Positions 50,776 to 60,400 of a stretch of DNA of 64,000 nucleotides are shown piece after piece. This DNA comes from Nocardia elegans NBRC 108235 (GTDB lineage Bacteria; Actinomycetota; Actinomycetes; Mycobacteriales; Mycobacteriaceae). Every line of letters starts with the position of its first letter. Positions within the stretch are counted from its first letter, which is position 1. The DNA lies in assembly GCF_001612845.1 (NCBI RefSeq), contig NZ_BDBF01000018.1, forward strand, positions 62,001-126,000, given 5' to 3'. A program made the position numbers and the translations under genes. Under the pieces are notes generated by a model. That model saw nothing but the letters and a program-made list of their open reading frames with translations, was not told the origin of the DNA and searched no databases.

Positions 50776-51607
50776 GCATGCTGCCCGCGTCGACGGTCAC
50801 CGGCAGGCCGGTGATGTAGCGCGATTCGTCCGAGGCGAGGAACAGCACCGCATTGCTGATATCCACCGGCTCGACCCAGCCGACCGGCAGGACGTGCATG
50901 AACTTCGCCACCGGTTCGAAATCCTCGACGCCCGGATTCTCCAGATCCGGGCGGAACATCTTCATCGTTCCCTCGTTCATGAACATCGGGGTGTTCACGT
51001 TGGTCGGATGGACCGAATTGACCCGGATCGAATTCGCGCCCAACTCGACCGCGAAGGTCCGCATCAGGCCGACCACGCCGTGCTTGGCGGCGACGTAATG
51101 CCCGGTGTTCGGATAGGCCTTGAGTCCGCCCACCGAACTGGTGAGGATGATCGAGCCGCCGTTGCCGCCGGAAAGCAGATGCGGCACACCGGCTTTCACG
51201 GTCTTCCAGACACCTTCCAGATTGATGCCGATCATCGTGTTCCAGTCCTGTTCACTGGTTTCGGCCAGGGTCGCACCCCCGTTGCCGATCCCGGCGTTCG
51301 CCACGATGATGTCGAGCCGGCCCAGCTGCTCGACCCCGTTGTCCACGGCGGCCTTCAACGCGTCGAAATCGCGGACGTCGACCTCGGCGGTGACGATGCG
51401 CCGGCCGAGACCCTTGACCAGCTCCACCGTCTCGGCCAGATCGGCCGGGGTCGAAGCCGGGATCAGATCGGTACCGCTCACCGGTTTACAGACGTCGACG
51501 GCGATGATGTCGGCGCCCTCCTCCGCGAGCCGCACCGCATGACTTCGCCCCTGGCCGCGTGCCGCTCCAGTGATGAAGGCGACCTTGCCCTCTACCCGCC
51601 CAGCCAT
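50768..51607 (-). CDS. Mycofactocin-coupled SDR family oxidoreductase
   Basis: The 279-residue SDR has TGAARGQG at 13-20 followed by SHAVRLAEEGADIIAVDVC, and the catalytic S157, Y171 and K175. The wide insertion after the second strand (KPVSGTDLIPASTPADLAETVELVKGLGRR) and the GRSHAVRLAEEGADI signature mark the mycofactocin-linked SDR group. These retain NAD tightly and pass electrons to the peptide-derived cofactor mycofactocin. The mft biosynthesis genes are not in this window. The substrate is probably an alcohol or terpenoid. About 140 bp separate it from the next gene. Confidence 0.88.
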   Translation of the reverse strand: MAGRVEGKVAFITGAARGQGRSHAVRLAEEGADIIAVDVCKPVSGTDLIPASTPADLAETVELVKGLGRRIVTAEVDVRDFDALKAAVDNGVEQLGRLDIIVANAGIGNGGATLAETSEQDWNTMIGINLEGVWKTVKAGVPHLLSGGNGGSIILTSSVGGLKAYPNTGHYVAAKHGVVGLMRTFAVELGANSIRVNSVHPTNVNTPMFMNEGTMKMFRPDLENPGVEDFEPVAKFMHVLPVGWVEPVDISNAVLFLASDESRYITGLPVTVDAGSMLK

Positions 51608-51748
51608 AACGCACCTCGTTCATTGCCACTCGGGCACACCGATGCCCGATGCCGGATTCCCGACCACCCGCGCCGAGCGATCGCTCACTTGCTAATCGGA
51701 TTCTCCAGCATCGAGAATGAAATTTCCATACCTTGCGCCCGGTGTGGT

Positions 51749-52447
51749 TCAGTGGCCGCCGCTCGCCTGCTGCCGGATCCATCGCAGCAGGGTGGGGTTA
51801 CCGGAATCGGTGGTGATCACACCGGCCGCGGCGCGGACGAAACGGCCCTCGGCCACGGCGGCGAGCATGCTCGCGGCCAGATCGCTTCGGGCGGTGAAGA
51901 TCCCGTCGGCGTAGTCCTCGACCATCGTGTAATCGGTGACGTCGGGGCGGTCGTAGAGTCCGCTCGGACGCACCACGGTCCACTCCCGATCGCTGTCGCG
52001 CAGCAGTGCTTCCATCCGCCGCATATCGTCGTAGAGCGTCTTGCCCGCCACCCGCGTCACATACGGCACCAGCAGCCGATTGAAGAGGAAGCCGCCCTCG
52101 CTGTAGGGGCGCGGATCGACGCCGGCCGAGCTCACCACCACGATCCGGCTCACCCCGTGCCGCCGCATCGCCGTCACGATGTTCGACACGCCCTCGGAAT
52201 AAGTGGTGATCGGTTCCTTGCTCGGCGGCACCCCGAGCGCGGACAGCACCGCGTCGCCCCCCTTCACCGCGGTGTCGACCGCGGCCGGGTCGAGCACATC
52301 GGCGCCGATCACCTCGAGCCGCTCATGGCGCAGCGGGAATTCGCCCGGCTGCCGCGTCACCGCCGCGACCTGATGTCCGGCGGCCAGCGACTGCGCGGTG
52401 AGCTGGCGGCCGGTGGGACCGTTGGCCCCGAAGATGGTGATACGCAT
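51749..52447 (-). CDS. NAD(P)-binding atypical SDR (SDR_a5-like)
   Basis: The 232-residue protein has the N-terminal motif MRITIFGANGPTGRQLTAQSLAAGHQVAAVTR, then GADVLDPAAVDTAVKGGDAVLSALG and VVVSSAGVDPRPYSEGGF, typical of the NmrA/biliverdin-reductase-B-like atypical SDRs, which usually lack a full catalytic triad. It probably acts as a reductase or redox sensor. The ATG at 52447 follows AAGGAAAAGCC. The gap to the next gene (52448-52618) contains no supported gene. Confidence 0.86.
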   Translation of the reverse strand: MRITIFGANGPTGRQLTAQSLAAGHQVAAVTRQPGEFPLRHERLEVIGADVLDPAAVDTAVKGGDAVLSALGVPPSKEPITTYSEGVSNIVTAMRRHGVSRIVVVSSAGVDPRPYSEGGFLFNRLLVPYVTRVAGKTLYDDMRRMEALLRDSDREWTVVRPSGLYDRPDVTDYTMVEDYADGIFTARSDLAASMLAAVAEGRFVRAAAGVITTDSGNPTLLRWIRQQASGGH

Positions 52448-52618
52448 GGCTTTTCCTTCGGACAGAGGAGGCGGACGGCGGCGGGCGAGACGAAATCCGC
52501 CGCCGTCGCCGAGCCCTCTTCGTTGCGTGGACGCACACAAGACGCCCGTCGAGCCCGTCGCATAACAACCCGCGACAGTGATCTACATCACCGGGGCGCC
52601 ACCGCTGAACCGCCGCGA

Positions 52619-53299
52619 CTATCCGGAGGTCAGGGCTTCGATGGCTCGGCCGATCAGCATCGTTCCCACGAGCAGCAGCAGCACCATCATCACGGTTCGG
52701 TCGTTGGCGACCAGCCAGGTTTTGGTGGCGGCCAGGGGTTGATCGAGCCGCTCACCCGCGACCAGGTAGGCGACGACCGGCGCGATGCACGAAGCCAGCG
52801 CGATCACGAGGAAGATCGCACCGGCGCCCACCGCTCTCGGCGCCGGCAGCCGCGCCTCGGCGATGTCGAGCCCGCCCATGACGGCGGGGACGAGGGTGCT
52901 GACGTCGACGACGACGAGCGCCACACCGAGCCCGAAGGCGCCCGCCGGAGTCACGCGGTCGACTCGGTCCCACAGTTTCCGCGGCTTCGCCTCGCCGCGC
53001 CCGCGCTGAAACCCGAACCACGCCGCGACACCGAGCAACCCGATCCCGCCGCAGAGACGTATGAGCGAGGTCGCGGTCGAGGCGTGATGGGGAGGCAGAT
53101 GCCGGCCCGCGGACGCGCCGATCAGCCAGGCCACCGCGGTGACGAGCACCGCGAACCCGCAGATCCGGCCGAGCAGGTATCCGCTGCTCTTCGTCCGCGC
53201 CTGCCCCGACACCAGCATCAGCACCGCCACGATGAGCGGCAGTGGACTCACCGCGATCGCGGCGGCCAAGGGCAGGGTCCTCCCGATCACGGTGCCCAT
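52619..53299 (-). CDS. GAP family membrane protein
   Basis: The 226-residue protein has six membrane helices with a loop VDVSTLVPAVMGGLDIAEARLPAPRAVG in the middle, and starts MGTVIGRTLPLAAAIAVSPLPLIVAVLMLVSG. This is the pattern of the GAP (Sap, LysE-like) family. In mycobacteria one member is needed for glycopeptidolipid transport to the surface. Others are of unknown function. The ATG at 53299 has AAGGAA upstream. It is the second of three leftward membrane or oxidoreductase genes before the DoxX gene. Confidence 0.82.
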   Translation of the reverse strand: MGTVIGRTLPLAAAIAVSPLPLIVAVLMLVSGQARTKSSGYLLGRICGFAVLVTAVAWLIGASAGRHLPPHHASTATSLIRLCGGIGLLGVAAWFGFQRGRGEAKPRKLWDRVDRVTPAGAFGLGVALVVVDVSTLVPAVMGGLDIAEARLPAPRAVGAGAIFLVIALASCIAPVVAYLVAGERLDQPLAATKTWLVANDRTVMMVLLLLVGTMLIGRAIEALTSG

Positions 53300-53467
53300 C
53301 CGCCGTTCCTTTCGGCCGCACGAGCGATTATTTGCCACAGGCTCGCTGTCATTCGGTCACGAGTTCCGAGCCGCGACCGATTTCTGCAATCTACTTGGGG
53401 CTATAGGTAATTTCGAGGCACCATACCGAATTGCCGAGGATTCCCCGACCGGAGTTTCGAACCCTGC

Positions 53468-53836
53468 TCACAACCACACGGTGGACAACCACGCGGCGAC
53501 GACGGCCAGCACCAGCAGGACCACATTCAGGCCGATCAGCTTCACCTCGCCGCGGCGCAGATGCACCACGATCGCACCGACCTGCACCAGCGCCAATCCG
53601 ATGGCGGCGACGAGCGCGAGAACCACGGCGATCCCGGTCAGCGGCGGCAGGATCAGCCCGGCCGCGCCGAGGACCTCGCTCGCGCCGATGCCTCGCACCA
53701 GGCCCAGCGGCACGGTGTCGATCCACCCCATCATCGGGCGCAGCCGGTCCTTCGACCGCAGCATCTTGATCCCGCCCGAGTAGAGGTAGAACACCGCCAG
53801 CAGCGCGCCGACGATCCAGTACGCGATCTCCACCAT
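53468..53836 (-). CDS. DoxX family membrane protein
   Basis: The 122-residue protein has four membrane helices (EIAYWIVGALLAVFYLYSGGIKML, LVRGIGASEVLGAAGLILPPL, GIAVVLALVAAIGLALVQVGAIVVHL, LNVVLLVLAVVAAWLSTVWL), the DoxX layout. DoxX proteins are often linked to redox stress and membrane oxidoreductases. GGAGG lies only 2 nt before the ATG at 53836 but 5 nt before the GTG at 53833, so the GTG may be the real start. It is divergent from the third DUF2236 gene, with a double operator in the 177-bp gap. Confidence 0.82.
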   Translation of the reverse strand: MVEIAYWIVGALLAVFYLYSGGIKMLRSKDRLRPMMGWIDTVPLGLVRGIGASEVLGAAGLILPPLTGIAVVLALVAAIGLALVQVGAIVVHLRRGEVKLIGLNVVLLVLAVVAAWLSTVWL

Positions 53837-53940
53837 GACCTCCGATGATGACGAATGGTAAGCAGCATCATCCGCCGGAATCGGACGGCGTACAAAAGGA
53901 ACATCGACCGAAGGGCACGGCAGGACCGCAAGGCCGCCGC

Positions 53941-53993
53941 TTTTGGTAGGAGGTCTTGCCAAAAGCCGGTTTCTGGTAGAGGATCTTGCCAGA
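53941..53993. promoter_or_regulatory. Two operator-like palindromes 30 bp apart
   Basis: TGGTAGGAGGTCTTGCCA at 53944-53961 and TGGTAGAGGATCTTGCCA at 53974-53991 are near-identical imperfect palindromes, start to start 30 bp, or about three helical turns. The first is extended to TTTTGG/CCAAAA. They lie 23-73 bp before the GTG at 54014 in the DoxX-DUF2236 divergent region. They look like tandem sites for one dimeric regulator of either gene. Confidence 0.65.
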
Positions 53994-54013
53994 TCTTCGA
54001 CGAGGAGGACATC

Positions 54014-55237
54014 GTGACGCCGACCGTTCCGCTCCGGCACCCGAGCTCACCCCGGCCCGTCCCCGGGCCCGGTCTCGGCACGCTCGCCCGGATGCTCGGG
54101 CTCGGCGCGCCGGGCCCGGCCGAATTTCGCGAGCTGGGCGAGGCACTGACCGTCGGCGACCGACCGATGGACGAGCTCGTGGACTGGATGTATCGCGAGG
54201 GCATGGCCACGACCCGGCCGCTGTTCGACCGCGCCCTGCGGGAGGGCATCGCCGCAGTACCGAATGCCCCGGTGCCCCTGCGCGAATTCTTCGAATACGT
54301 CGAAGCGGTGCCCGAGTGGGTGGATCGGCGAAAGATCCGCCACGCCGAGCGCGTCTCCTGCCTGGGCGGCCGCGACGGGATCTACGTCGCCCGCGACATG
54401 TCGTTCCTGGGCGGCTACCTGGCCTCCGGTTTCAACAAGACGCTGCTGCGCACCGGCGCCCTGGAGAAGGGCCCGGCCAAGCGATTCGCCGAGACCACGC
54501 AGTGGGCGATGGATGTCACCGCGGCCGGCGGAATGGCGCCGGGCGGCACCGGTTTTCGCTCGACCGTGCACGTCCGGCTGATCCACTCGCTGGTCCGCCG
54601 GCATGTGGCCGCACTACCGGACTGGCGGGCCGAGGAGTGGGGACTGCCGATCAATCAGACCGATATGGCCGCCACACTGGTCGGCGCGCTGATCGCCCCG
54701 ATGATCGGCGCCATCGGCATGGGAGTCGTCATCACGCCCCGCGACGCGGAGGCCATGGCCCACCTGGCCCGCTACGTCGGCTGGGTGATGGGTGTCGAGG
54801 AACGCTTCCTGCCCAACGACTTTCGCGACAGCGTCCGCATTCTCTACCACACGATGACCGCGATCACGAACCCGGACGACACCTCCCGCCAACTCGCGAT
54901 CCCGATGCGTGACGAACCGCTCGGCTGGCACTACGACCGACTGCCGGGACTGCGGCGGCGGATCGCCCGGTCCCAGCACCTGTCGATCGCGATGATGTAT
55001 CTGGGCCCAGCCGCCATGAAACGACTCGGCCTGCCCAGTCGCACCCTTCCCTGGTATCCCGTGCTGCGCATACCCGTCAACCTCGCGCGGTCGGCGCGGG
55101 CCCGGCTGATCCCGGGCCAGTTCGAGCGCGTCGTCGCCGAAGGCCGGGCCGCGCAACTGGCCTTCATCCGCACCCTCGCCGGACCCGATGCGGCTGTGAT
55201 CGGCGGAGCGGCCGAGCACATCACCCCGGCCGCCTGA
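54014..55237 (+). CDS. MpaB-family (DUF2236) haem oxygenase-like protein, paralogue 3
   Basis: The 407-residue protein is a longer, more distant member of the DUF2236 family, close to the Lcp-type layout: VDWMYREGMATTRPLFDRALREG, GIYVARDMSFLGGYLASGFNKTL, RSTVHVRLIHSLVRRHV with the haem-site histidine, WGLPINQTDMAATL, and NDFRDSVRILYHTM. It probably uses haem b to oxidise a hydrophobic substrate, which is inferred. The GTG at 54014 has GAGGAGG five bases upstream. The in-frame upstream extension covers the operators and is rejected. It is convergent with the P450 gene. Confidence 0.83.
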   Translation: MTPTVPLRHPSSPRPVPGPGLGTLARMLGLGAPGPAEFRELGEALTVGDRPMDELVDWMYREGMATTRPLFDRALREGIAAVPNAPVPLREFFEYVEAVPEWVDRRKIRHAERVSCLGGRDGIYVARDMSFLGGYLASGFNKTLLRTGALEKGPAKRFAETTQWAMDVTAAGGMAPGGTGFRSTVHVRLIHSLVRRHVAALPDWRAEEWGLPINQTDMAATLVGALIAPMIGAIGMGVVITPRDAEAMAHLARYVGWVMGVEERFLPNDFRDSVRILYHTMTAITNPDDTSRQLAIPMRDEPLGWHYDRLPGLRRRIARSQHLSIAMMYLGPAAMKRLGLPSRTLPWYPVLRIPVNLARSARARLIPGQFERVVAEGRAAQLAFIRTLAGPDAAVIGGAAEHITPAA

Positions 55238-55260
55238 ACCGCCGCACCCGACCGCTCCGG

Positions 55261-56487
55261 CTACTCCGCGACATCCGTCCATGTGACCGGAAGTTCGTGC
55301 ACCCCATAGATATTCATATCGGTCCGCAACCTCACCGCATCGGCCGGGACGGCGAGGGCCATGGTCGGGAAGCGGCGCAGCAGGCCGGCGAATCCGGCGC
55401 GCATTTCGATCCGTGACAGCTGCTGACCGAGGCACAGGTGCATGCCGTGGCCGAAGGACAGGTGGCCGCGGGCCGTGCGGTGCACGTCGAGAGTGTCGGG
55501 GTCGTCGAAGCGGCGCGGGTCGCGGTTGGCGGCCAGCAGCGAGACGACGACGGTCGAGCCCTTGCCGATGGTTTCACCGCCCAGTTCGATGTCGTCGGTG
55601 GCGTAGCGGTAGAAGATGTCGGCGACGGAGAGATAGCGCATCAGTTCCTCGACCGCATCGGGAACCAGAGCCGGATCCGCACGCAGTTCGGCCGCCTGCT
55701 CCGGATGCTCGAGCAGCGCGAATGTGCCGAGCCCCAACATATTCGCGGTGGTCTCGTGCCCCGCCAGCAGGAGCAGGAAGGCGATGCCGGTCAGCTCCTC
55801 GACGGTGAGATCGTCGTCGCGGGCCAGGTCGGACAGAATGTCCTCACCCGGTTCGGCGCGCTTGCGGACGACCAGTTCGGCCAGATAGGACGTCAGCGCG
55901 CCGTAGGCCGCCATCTTCTCCTCGAGCGCCTGGTCCTTGACGAGGAACTTGGCCGAGTTGACCTGGAAGGTGTCTCGATCCTCGTAGGGAACGCCGAGCA
56001 GTTCGCAGATCACCAGCGAGGGCACCGGCAGCGCGAACTCCGCCACCAGGTCGACCGGCGGGGTCAGCCGGGCCATCGCCTCCAGTTGCCGCTCGACGAC
56101 GTCCACGATGTGGTCTTCGAGCTGCTTCATCCGTTTGACGGTGAAGGCGCCGACGAGCTTGCGCCGCAACCGGGTATGGTCGGGCGCGTCCATCGCGATG
56201 AAGACGCCGGGGATCTGCGGCGACGGCTCGGTGGCGACCGGCATGCCCGGAATCTCGTACGGCACATGCAGAACGCCGATGTCCTGGCGCGAGCTGAAGC
56301 GCGGGTCGGCCAGCAGGCTGCGCACCTCGTCGTATCCGGTGACCAGCCAGCCCTCGTGTCCGTCGGGGAAGATCATCGGACCGACGGGATGAGCATCACG
56401 CAACCGGGTGATCTCGCGGGGCGGATCGAAGGGGCCCGCATTCCGTTCCATGGGCAGGCCGTGCGGGACGGGAACCGTTCGGGTCAT
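55261..56487 (-). CDS. Cytochrome P450
   Basis: The 408-residue P450 has the oxygen-binding I-helix motif AGHETT at 242-247, the ExxR pair E281-R284, and the haem loop FGHGMHLCLG at 345-354 with cysteine C352. It is a soluble bacterial class I enzyme that needs a ferredoxin and reductase, neither of which adjoins it. The substrate is unknown. It follows the DUF4097 gene by 44 bp on the same strand, so it is probably transcribed from the same SARP-box promoter. Downstream it is convergent with the third DUF2236 gene. Confidence 0.94.
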   Translation of the reverse strand: MTRTVPVPHGLPMERNAGPFDPPREITRLRDAHPVGPMIFPDGHEGWLVTGYDEVRSLLADPRFSSRQDIGVLHVPYEIPGMPVATEPSPQIPGVFIAMDAPDHTRLRRKLVGAFTVKRMKQLEDHIVDVVERQLEAMARLTPPVDLVAEFALPVPSLVICELLGVPYEDRDTFQVNSAKFLVKDQALEEKMAAYGALTSYLAELVVRKRAEPGEDILSDLARDDDLTVEELTGIAFLLLLAGHETTANMLGLGTFALLEHPEQAAELRADPALVPDAVEELMRYLSVADIFYRYATDDIELGGETIGKGSTVVVSLLAANRDPRRFDDPDTLDVHRTARGHLSFGHGMHLCLGQQLSRIEMRAGFAGLLRRFPTMALAVPADAVRLRTDMNIYGVHELPVTWTDVAE

Positions 56488-56531
56488 GGCGTTTTCCTCT
56501 CGGGAGATGGATCGGCGGATATCGAGGGGAA

Positions 56532-57176
56532 CTAGGCGGCGGACGCGTGCTGGATGACGACGTTGCCGAGGGCGCTGCGCGCATACACCCGCACGGTGTG
56601 CTCGTCGTCCTGCGCACCGTCGACCGGCCCGAGCTGGTTGTGCACGGCGCCGCTCGCGACCGTGGTCTCCAGCCGCGCCGCGCTACCCGGACCGATACCG
56701 ACCTCCAGATCGCCCACCGAGGTCTCCAGCCGCAGCACACCGCGGGTGGCCTCGCCGATCCGGATATTGCCCTGGGCGGTCTTCGCGGTCACCGAACCGA
56801 GCGGACGCTCGACGACGATGTCCCCGGCCGACACCTCCAGCACGCAGTCGCCGAGTTCGCCGGCGCCGAGGATCCGGCCCACACCGGCGGTGCCCCGGAA
56901 CGCGGAACCGGTCGGCACCTCGACGGTCACCTCGATCGACGGGTTTCCGCCGAAGGGGGTGTAGGTTCGCCAGTCCTTCGGCGTCGTCACGGTCAGGGCG
57001 CCGTCGGCGAAATCGATCCGCGTCTGCTCGGCGGCGCGCACGTCGGCCTTCTTGGCCGCGTCGGCGGGACGGACCGCGACGACGGTGTCGGTGCGGTCGG
57101 AGGCGATGACAGTGACGGCGCCGGACAGCACCTCGACGGCGACGGCGATCGGTTCCGGGGTCTGGAAGGTAGGCAT
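56532..57176 (-). CDS. DUF4097 beta-repeat protein
   Basis: The protein of 214 residues is a series of short beta-strand repeats (EVLSGAVTVIASDRTDTVVAVRP, DCVLEVSAGDIVVERPLGSVTAKTAQGNIRIGEATRGVLRLETSVGDLEVGIG), the DUF4097 adhesin-like or polymer-repeat pattern. No signal or membrane segment is visible, so it is likely cytoplasmic. The ATG at 57176 has GGAG at good distance. A GTG at 57269 in the same frame is a possible leaderless start that would add 31 residues, and it is homologous to the ABC ATPase start at 62309. It lies upstream of the P450 gene. Confidence 0.8.
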   Translation of the reverse strand: MPTFQTPEPIAVAVEVLSGAVTVIASDRTDTVVAVRPADAAKKADVRAAEQTRIDFADGALTVTTPKDWRTYTPFGGNPSIEVTVEVPTGSAFRGTAGVGRILGAGELGDCVLEVSAGDIVVERPLGSVTAKTAQGNIRIGEATRGVLRLETSVGDLEVGIGPGSAARLETTVASGAVHNQLGPVDGAQDDEHTVRVYARSALGNVVIQHASAA

Positions 57177-57292
57177 GGTGTTCTCCTGTGCTCTGCTGGG
57201 AATCGGGCGGCGGGATCGGGGGATCCGGCCGGTGAACCGGTCCGCGGCGCGGATCGCTGTGCTGTTCACGAGAACTACTGTCGCCAACCCGG

Positions 57293-57333
57293 CTGATATC
57301 GCACTGATGCCGGGCTGACATGCCCGCTGACAT
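57293..57333 (-). promoter_or_regulatory. SARP-type heptamer array, copy 1 (DUF4097-P450 promoter)
   Basis: CTGATAT at 57293, CTGATGC at 57304, CTGACAT at 57315 and CTGACAT at 57327 give steps of 11, 11 and 12 bp. SARP regulators bind heptamers repeated at 11 bp. A shared GCTGGTCAC follows at 57343. The array lies about 125 bp upstream of the DUF4097 ATG and about 100 bp upstream of the divergent AfsR-like gene. Confidence 0.72.
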
Positions 57334-57431
57334 ACTGTTTCCGCTGGTCACACGGGTTGTGTTCAATTTCGCCGGTGTTCTTGTCAGCCGTGGACCGGGC
57401 GATCTCACACGGGTCGGCCGACCACGGCAGA

Positions 57432-60400
57432 ATGATCCGGGTGCGAATCGGGATGCTTGGAACGCTCGACATCCGGGCAGATGACGGTGAAGTGATCGAG
57501 GTACCGGGCGCCCGGTTGCGGGCGCTGTTGATCGCCCTCGCACTCGAACCCGGCCGCGCGGTCCCCAAAGCGACGCTGGTCGACTGGATCTGGGGTGAGC
57601 AACCGCCCGCCGACGCGGCGAATGCGTTGCAGGCGTTGGTTTCCCGGCTCCGGCGGGTGCTGCCGGACGGTTCGCTCGACGGGCAGGCGGGCGGCTACCG
57701 GCTGGCGGTGGATCCGAACGCGGTGGACGCGTTGCGGTTCGAACGGCTCCTCGATCAGGCTCGTGGCGGCGACGTCGTCCGCCAGACGCACCTGCTGCGC
57801 GAGGCCCTCGCGCTGTGGCGCGGGGCGCCGATGCAGGACATCGATGTGCGCGACAGTGCGGCGGTCGAGGCGGTGGTCACCCGCTTCGAGGGGTTGCAGC
57901 TGGCCGCGCTGGAAGACCTGTACGAAGCGGAGATTCGCCTCGGGCGCGGACCGGAGCTGGTCGCCGAACTCACGGAGTTGGTGGCCCGGCATCCGGTCCG
58001 GGAACGACTGGTCGCAGCGTTGATGCGGGCCCTGGCCGCGGCGGGCCGCGGCGCCGAGGCCCTGCTCGTCTACCAGCGGGCCCGCGAAGCACTCGCCGAC
58101 ACACTGGGTGTGGATCCCGCACCGGAACTGTCCGATCTGCACGTGGCCCTGCTGCGCGGCGAAGCGGGACCGCGAGACAGCGAACGCAAGACCAACCTGC
58201 GGGCCGAATTGACCAGCTACGTCGGCACATACACCGACGTCGCCGCCGTGCGCGAACTCATCGCGAACCACCGGCTCACCACCTTGACCGGTCCGGGCGG
58301 CTCGGGGAAGACCCGGCTGGCGCTGGAAACCGCACGCACCCTGCTCGACGATCTGCCCGACGGGGCCTGGCTGGTGGAACTGGCGTCCGTGGGCGCCGGC
58401 GGTGACGTGGCGCAATCGGCGCTGGCCGCATTCGGGCTACGCGACGCACTGCTCGGCGGCACACCGGATGCGGAACCGGTCGACCGGCTCGTCGCGGCGA
58501 TCCGCGACCGCGAGACGCTGCTGATCCTGGACAACTGTGAGCACGTGATCGACGCCGCGGCGGCCTTCGCTCACCGGGTGCTCGGAGAATGCCGGGGCCT
58601 GCGGATTCTCGCCACGAGCCGGGAACCGCTCGGCATCACGGGCGAGGCGCTGTGGCAGGTGGCGCCGCTGGCGCTGCCGGCCGAAGACGCGGAGCCGGCC
58701 GAGATCGAATCCTCTCCCGCCGTGCAGTTGCTGCGTGATCGGGCCGGCGCGGTCCGGGCCGATCTGGAGATGACCAACCCCGCCACCCTGTCGACCATCG
58801 CGCGCGTCTGCCGTGCCCTCGACGGCATACCGCTGGCTATCGAGCTCGCCGCGGCCCGGCTGCGCACCATGTCCCTGGACCAGCTCGCCGACCGCCTCGA
58901 CGATCGGTTCCGCCTGCTCACCGGCGGCAGCCGCACCGCCATCCCGCAGCACCGGACGTTGCGCGCGGTGGTCGATTGGAGCTGGGAACTGCTCACCGAC
59001 GCGGAGCGGACGGTGCTGCGCAGGCTGGCGGTCTTCGCGGGCGGCGCGAGTCTCGAAGCGGCCGAGCAGATCTGCGCGGACATCTCCGACGAGCCGGGGG
59101 AAGTCGAGCCGTGGGAGGTGCTCGACTTGCTGACGGCACTGACCGAGAAGTCGCTGCTGCTCAACACGGCCGACAGCGAACCCCGCTACCGGATGCTCGA
59201 AACGATCAGACAGTACGCATACGACCGCCTGGTCGCGGCCGGTGAATCGGAACGCGTACGCCGGCAACATCTTTCGTACTTCACGACCCTCGCCGACACC
59301 GCGGAGCCGCATCTGCGCCGCGCCGAGCAGCTGGAGTGGCTCGCCAGGCTCGAGGCCGAACACGACAATATCGCGGCCGCCCTGCGCGGCGCGCTCGCCG
59401 ACGACGACGCGGCGGGCGCGCTGCGGCTCGCGGCGGCCGCCGGCTGGTACTGGTGGCTGGGCGGGCACAAAGCCGAAGGGATGGAACTGATTACCGCCGC
59501 GGCACGAATCGGCGGACACGAAGGCGCCGCGGCGGAGACCGGCGACGACGAATTCCGGGCCAGGGTCTACGGCCTGATCGTGCATTTCATGAGCTCCGGG
59601 CCGAACGACGAGCACCAGGTCGCGGAATGGGTCCACAAGGCCTACCACCTCGGACGGAACAGCGAATCCGACTATCCGCTCCTGGCATTCATCGGCGCCC
59701 TGCAACGCATGTTGCGCGGCGGAGACGAGTTCCTGACCGCCTTCGAACCGTTGCTCACCCACGACGATCCGTGGGTGCGGGCGTTATCCCGGTTACAGGT
59801 GGGTAAGGCGCGGATCGCCCTCGGCTTCCCCGGCCGGGAGGCGGACGAGCACCTCGAGACGGCACTGGCCGAATTCCGCGCGCTCGGCGAGCGCTGGGGA
59901 ATGTCGTTCGCCCTGACCGAGCTGGCGAACAGGATCGCCATGCGCGGCGAATTCGTCACCGCCTGCGCACATCTCGACGAGGCCATCGCGGTCGTCACCG
60001 AGGTCGGCGCCATCGAGGACGTCTTCCTGATCCGCGCGCGCCAGGCTCAATTGTATTGGCTGCTGGGCGATGCGGAGGCGAGTGCCGACGCCATGACCGA
60101 GGCGCAGCGGTACGCGGACCGGTCCGCCTGGCCGAACGCTCTGGCCGAATTCGCCTTCACCAAGGCAGAACTGGCCCGCTGGCAAGGCGATACGGAACAG
60201 GCCCGCCGGCAGATCGAGATCGCGACATCCATGCAGGGCGGCGACACCGACCAGAGCTACGTCGACGCCTTGACAAACTATCAGCTGGGTTGTCTCACAA
60301 CAGATGTGGACGCCGCACGCCCACTGCACGCCGCCGCGTTGCGAGCCGCGACCGGTGCCGGCTACGCACCGCTCACCGCCTTGATACTGGTCGGGATCGC

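Noticed and set aside
50744..53410. An 888-residue plus-strand open frame across three minus-strand genes
   Set aside because: It is antisense to an SDR, an NAD-binding protein and a GAP-family gene that all have clear family motifs. Its His/Arg-rich product is typical of reverse-frame reading of GC-rich genes.
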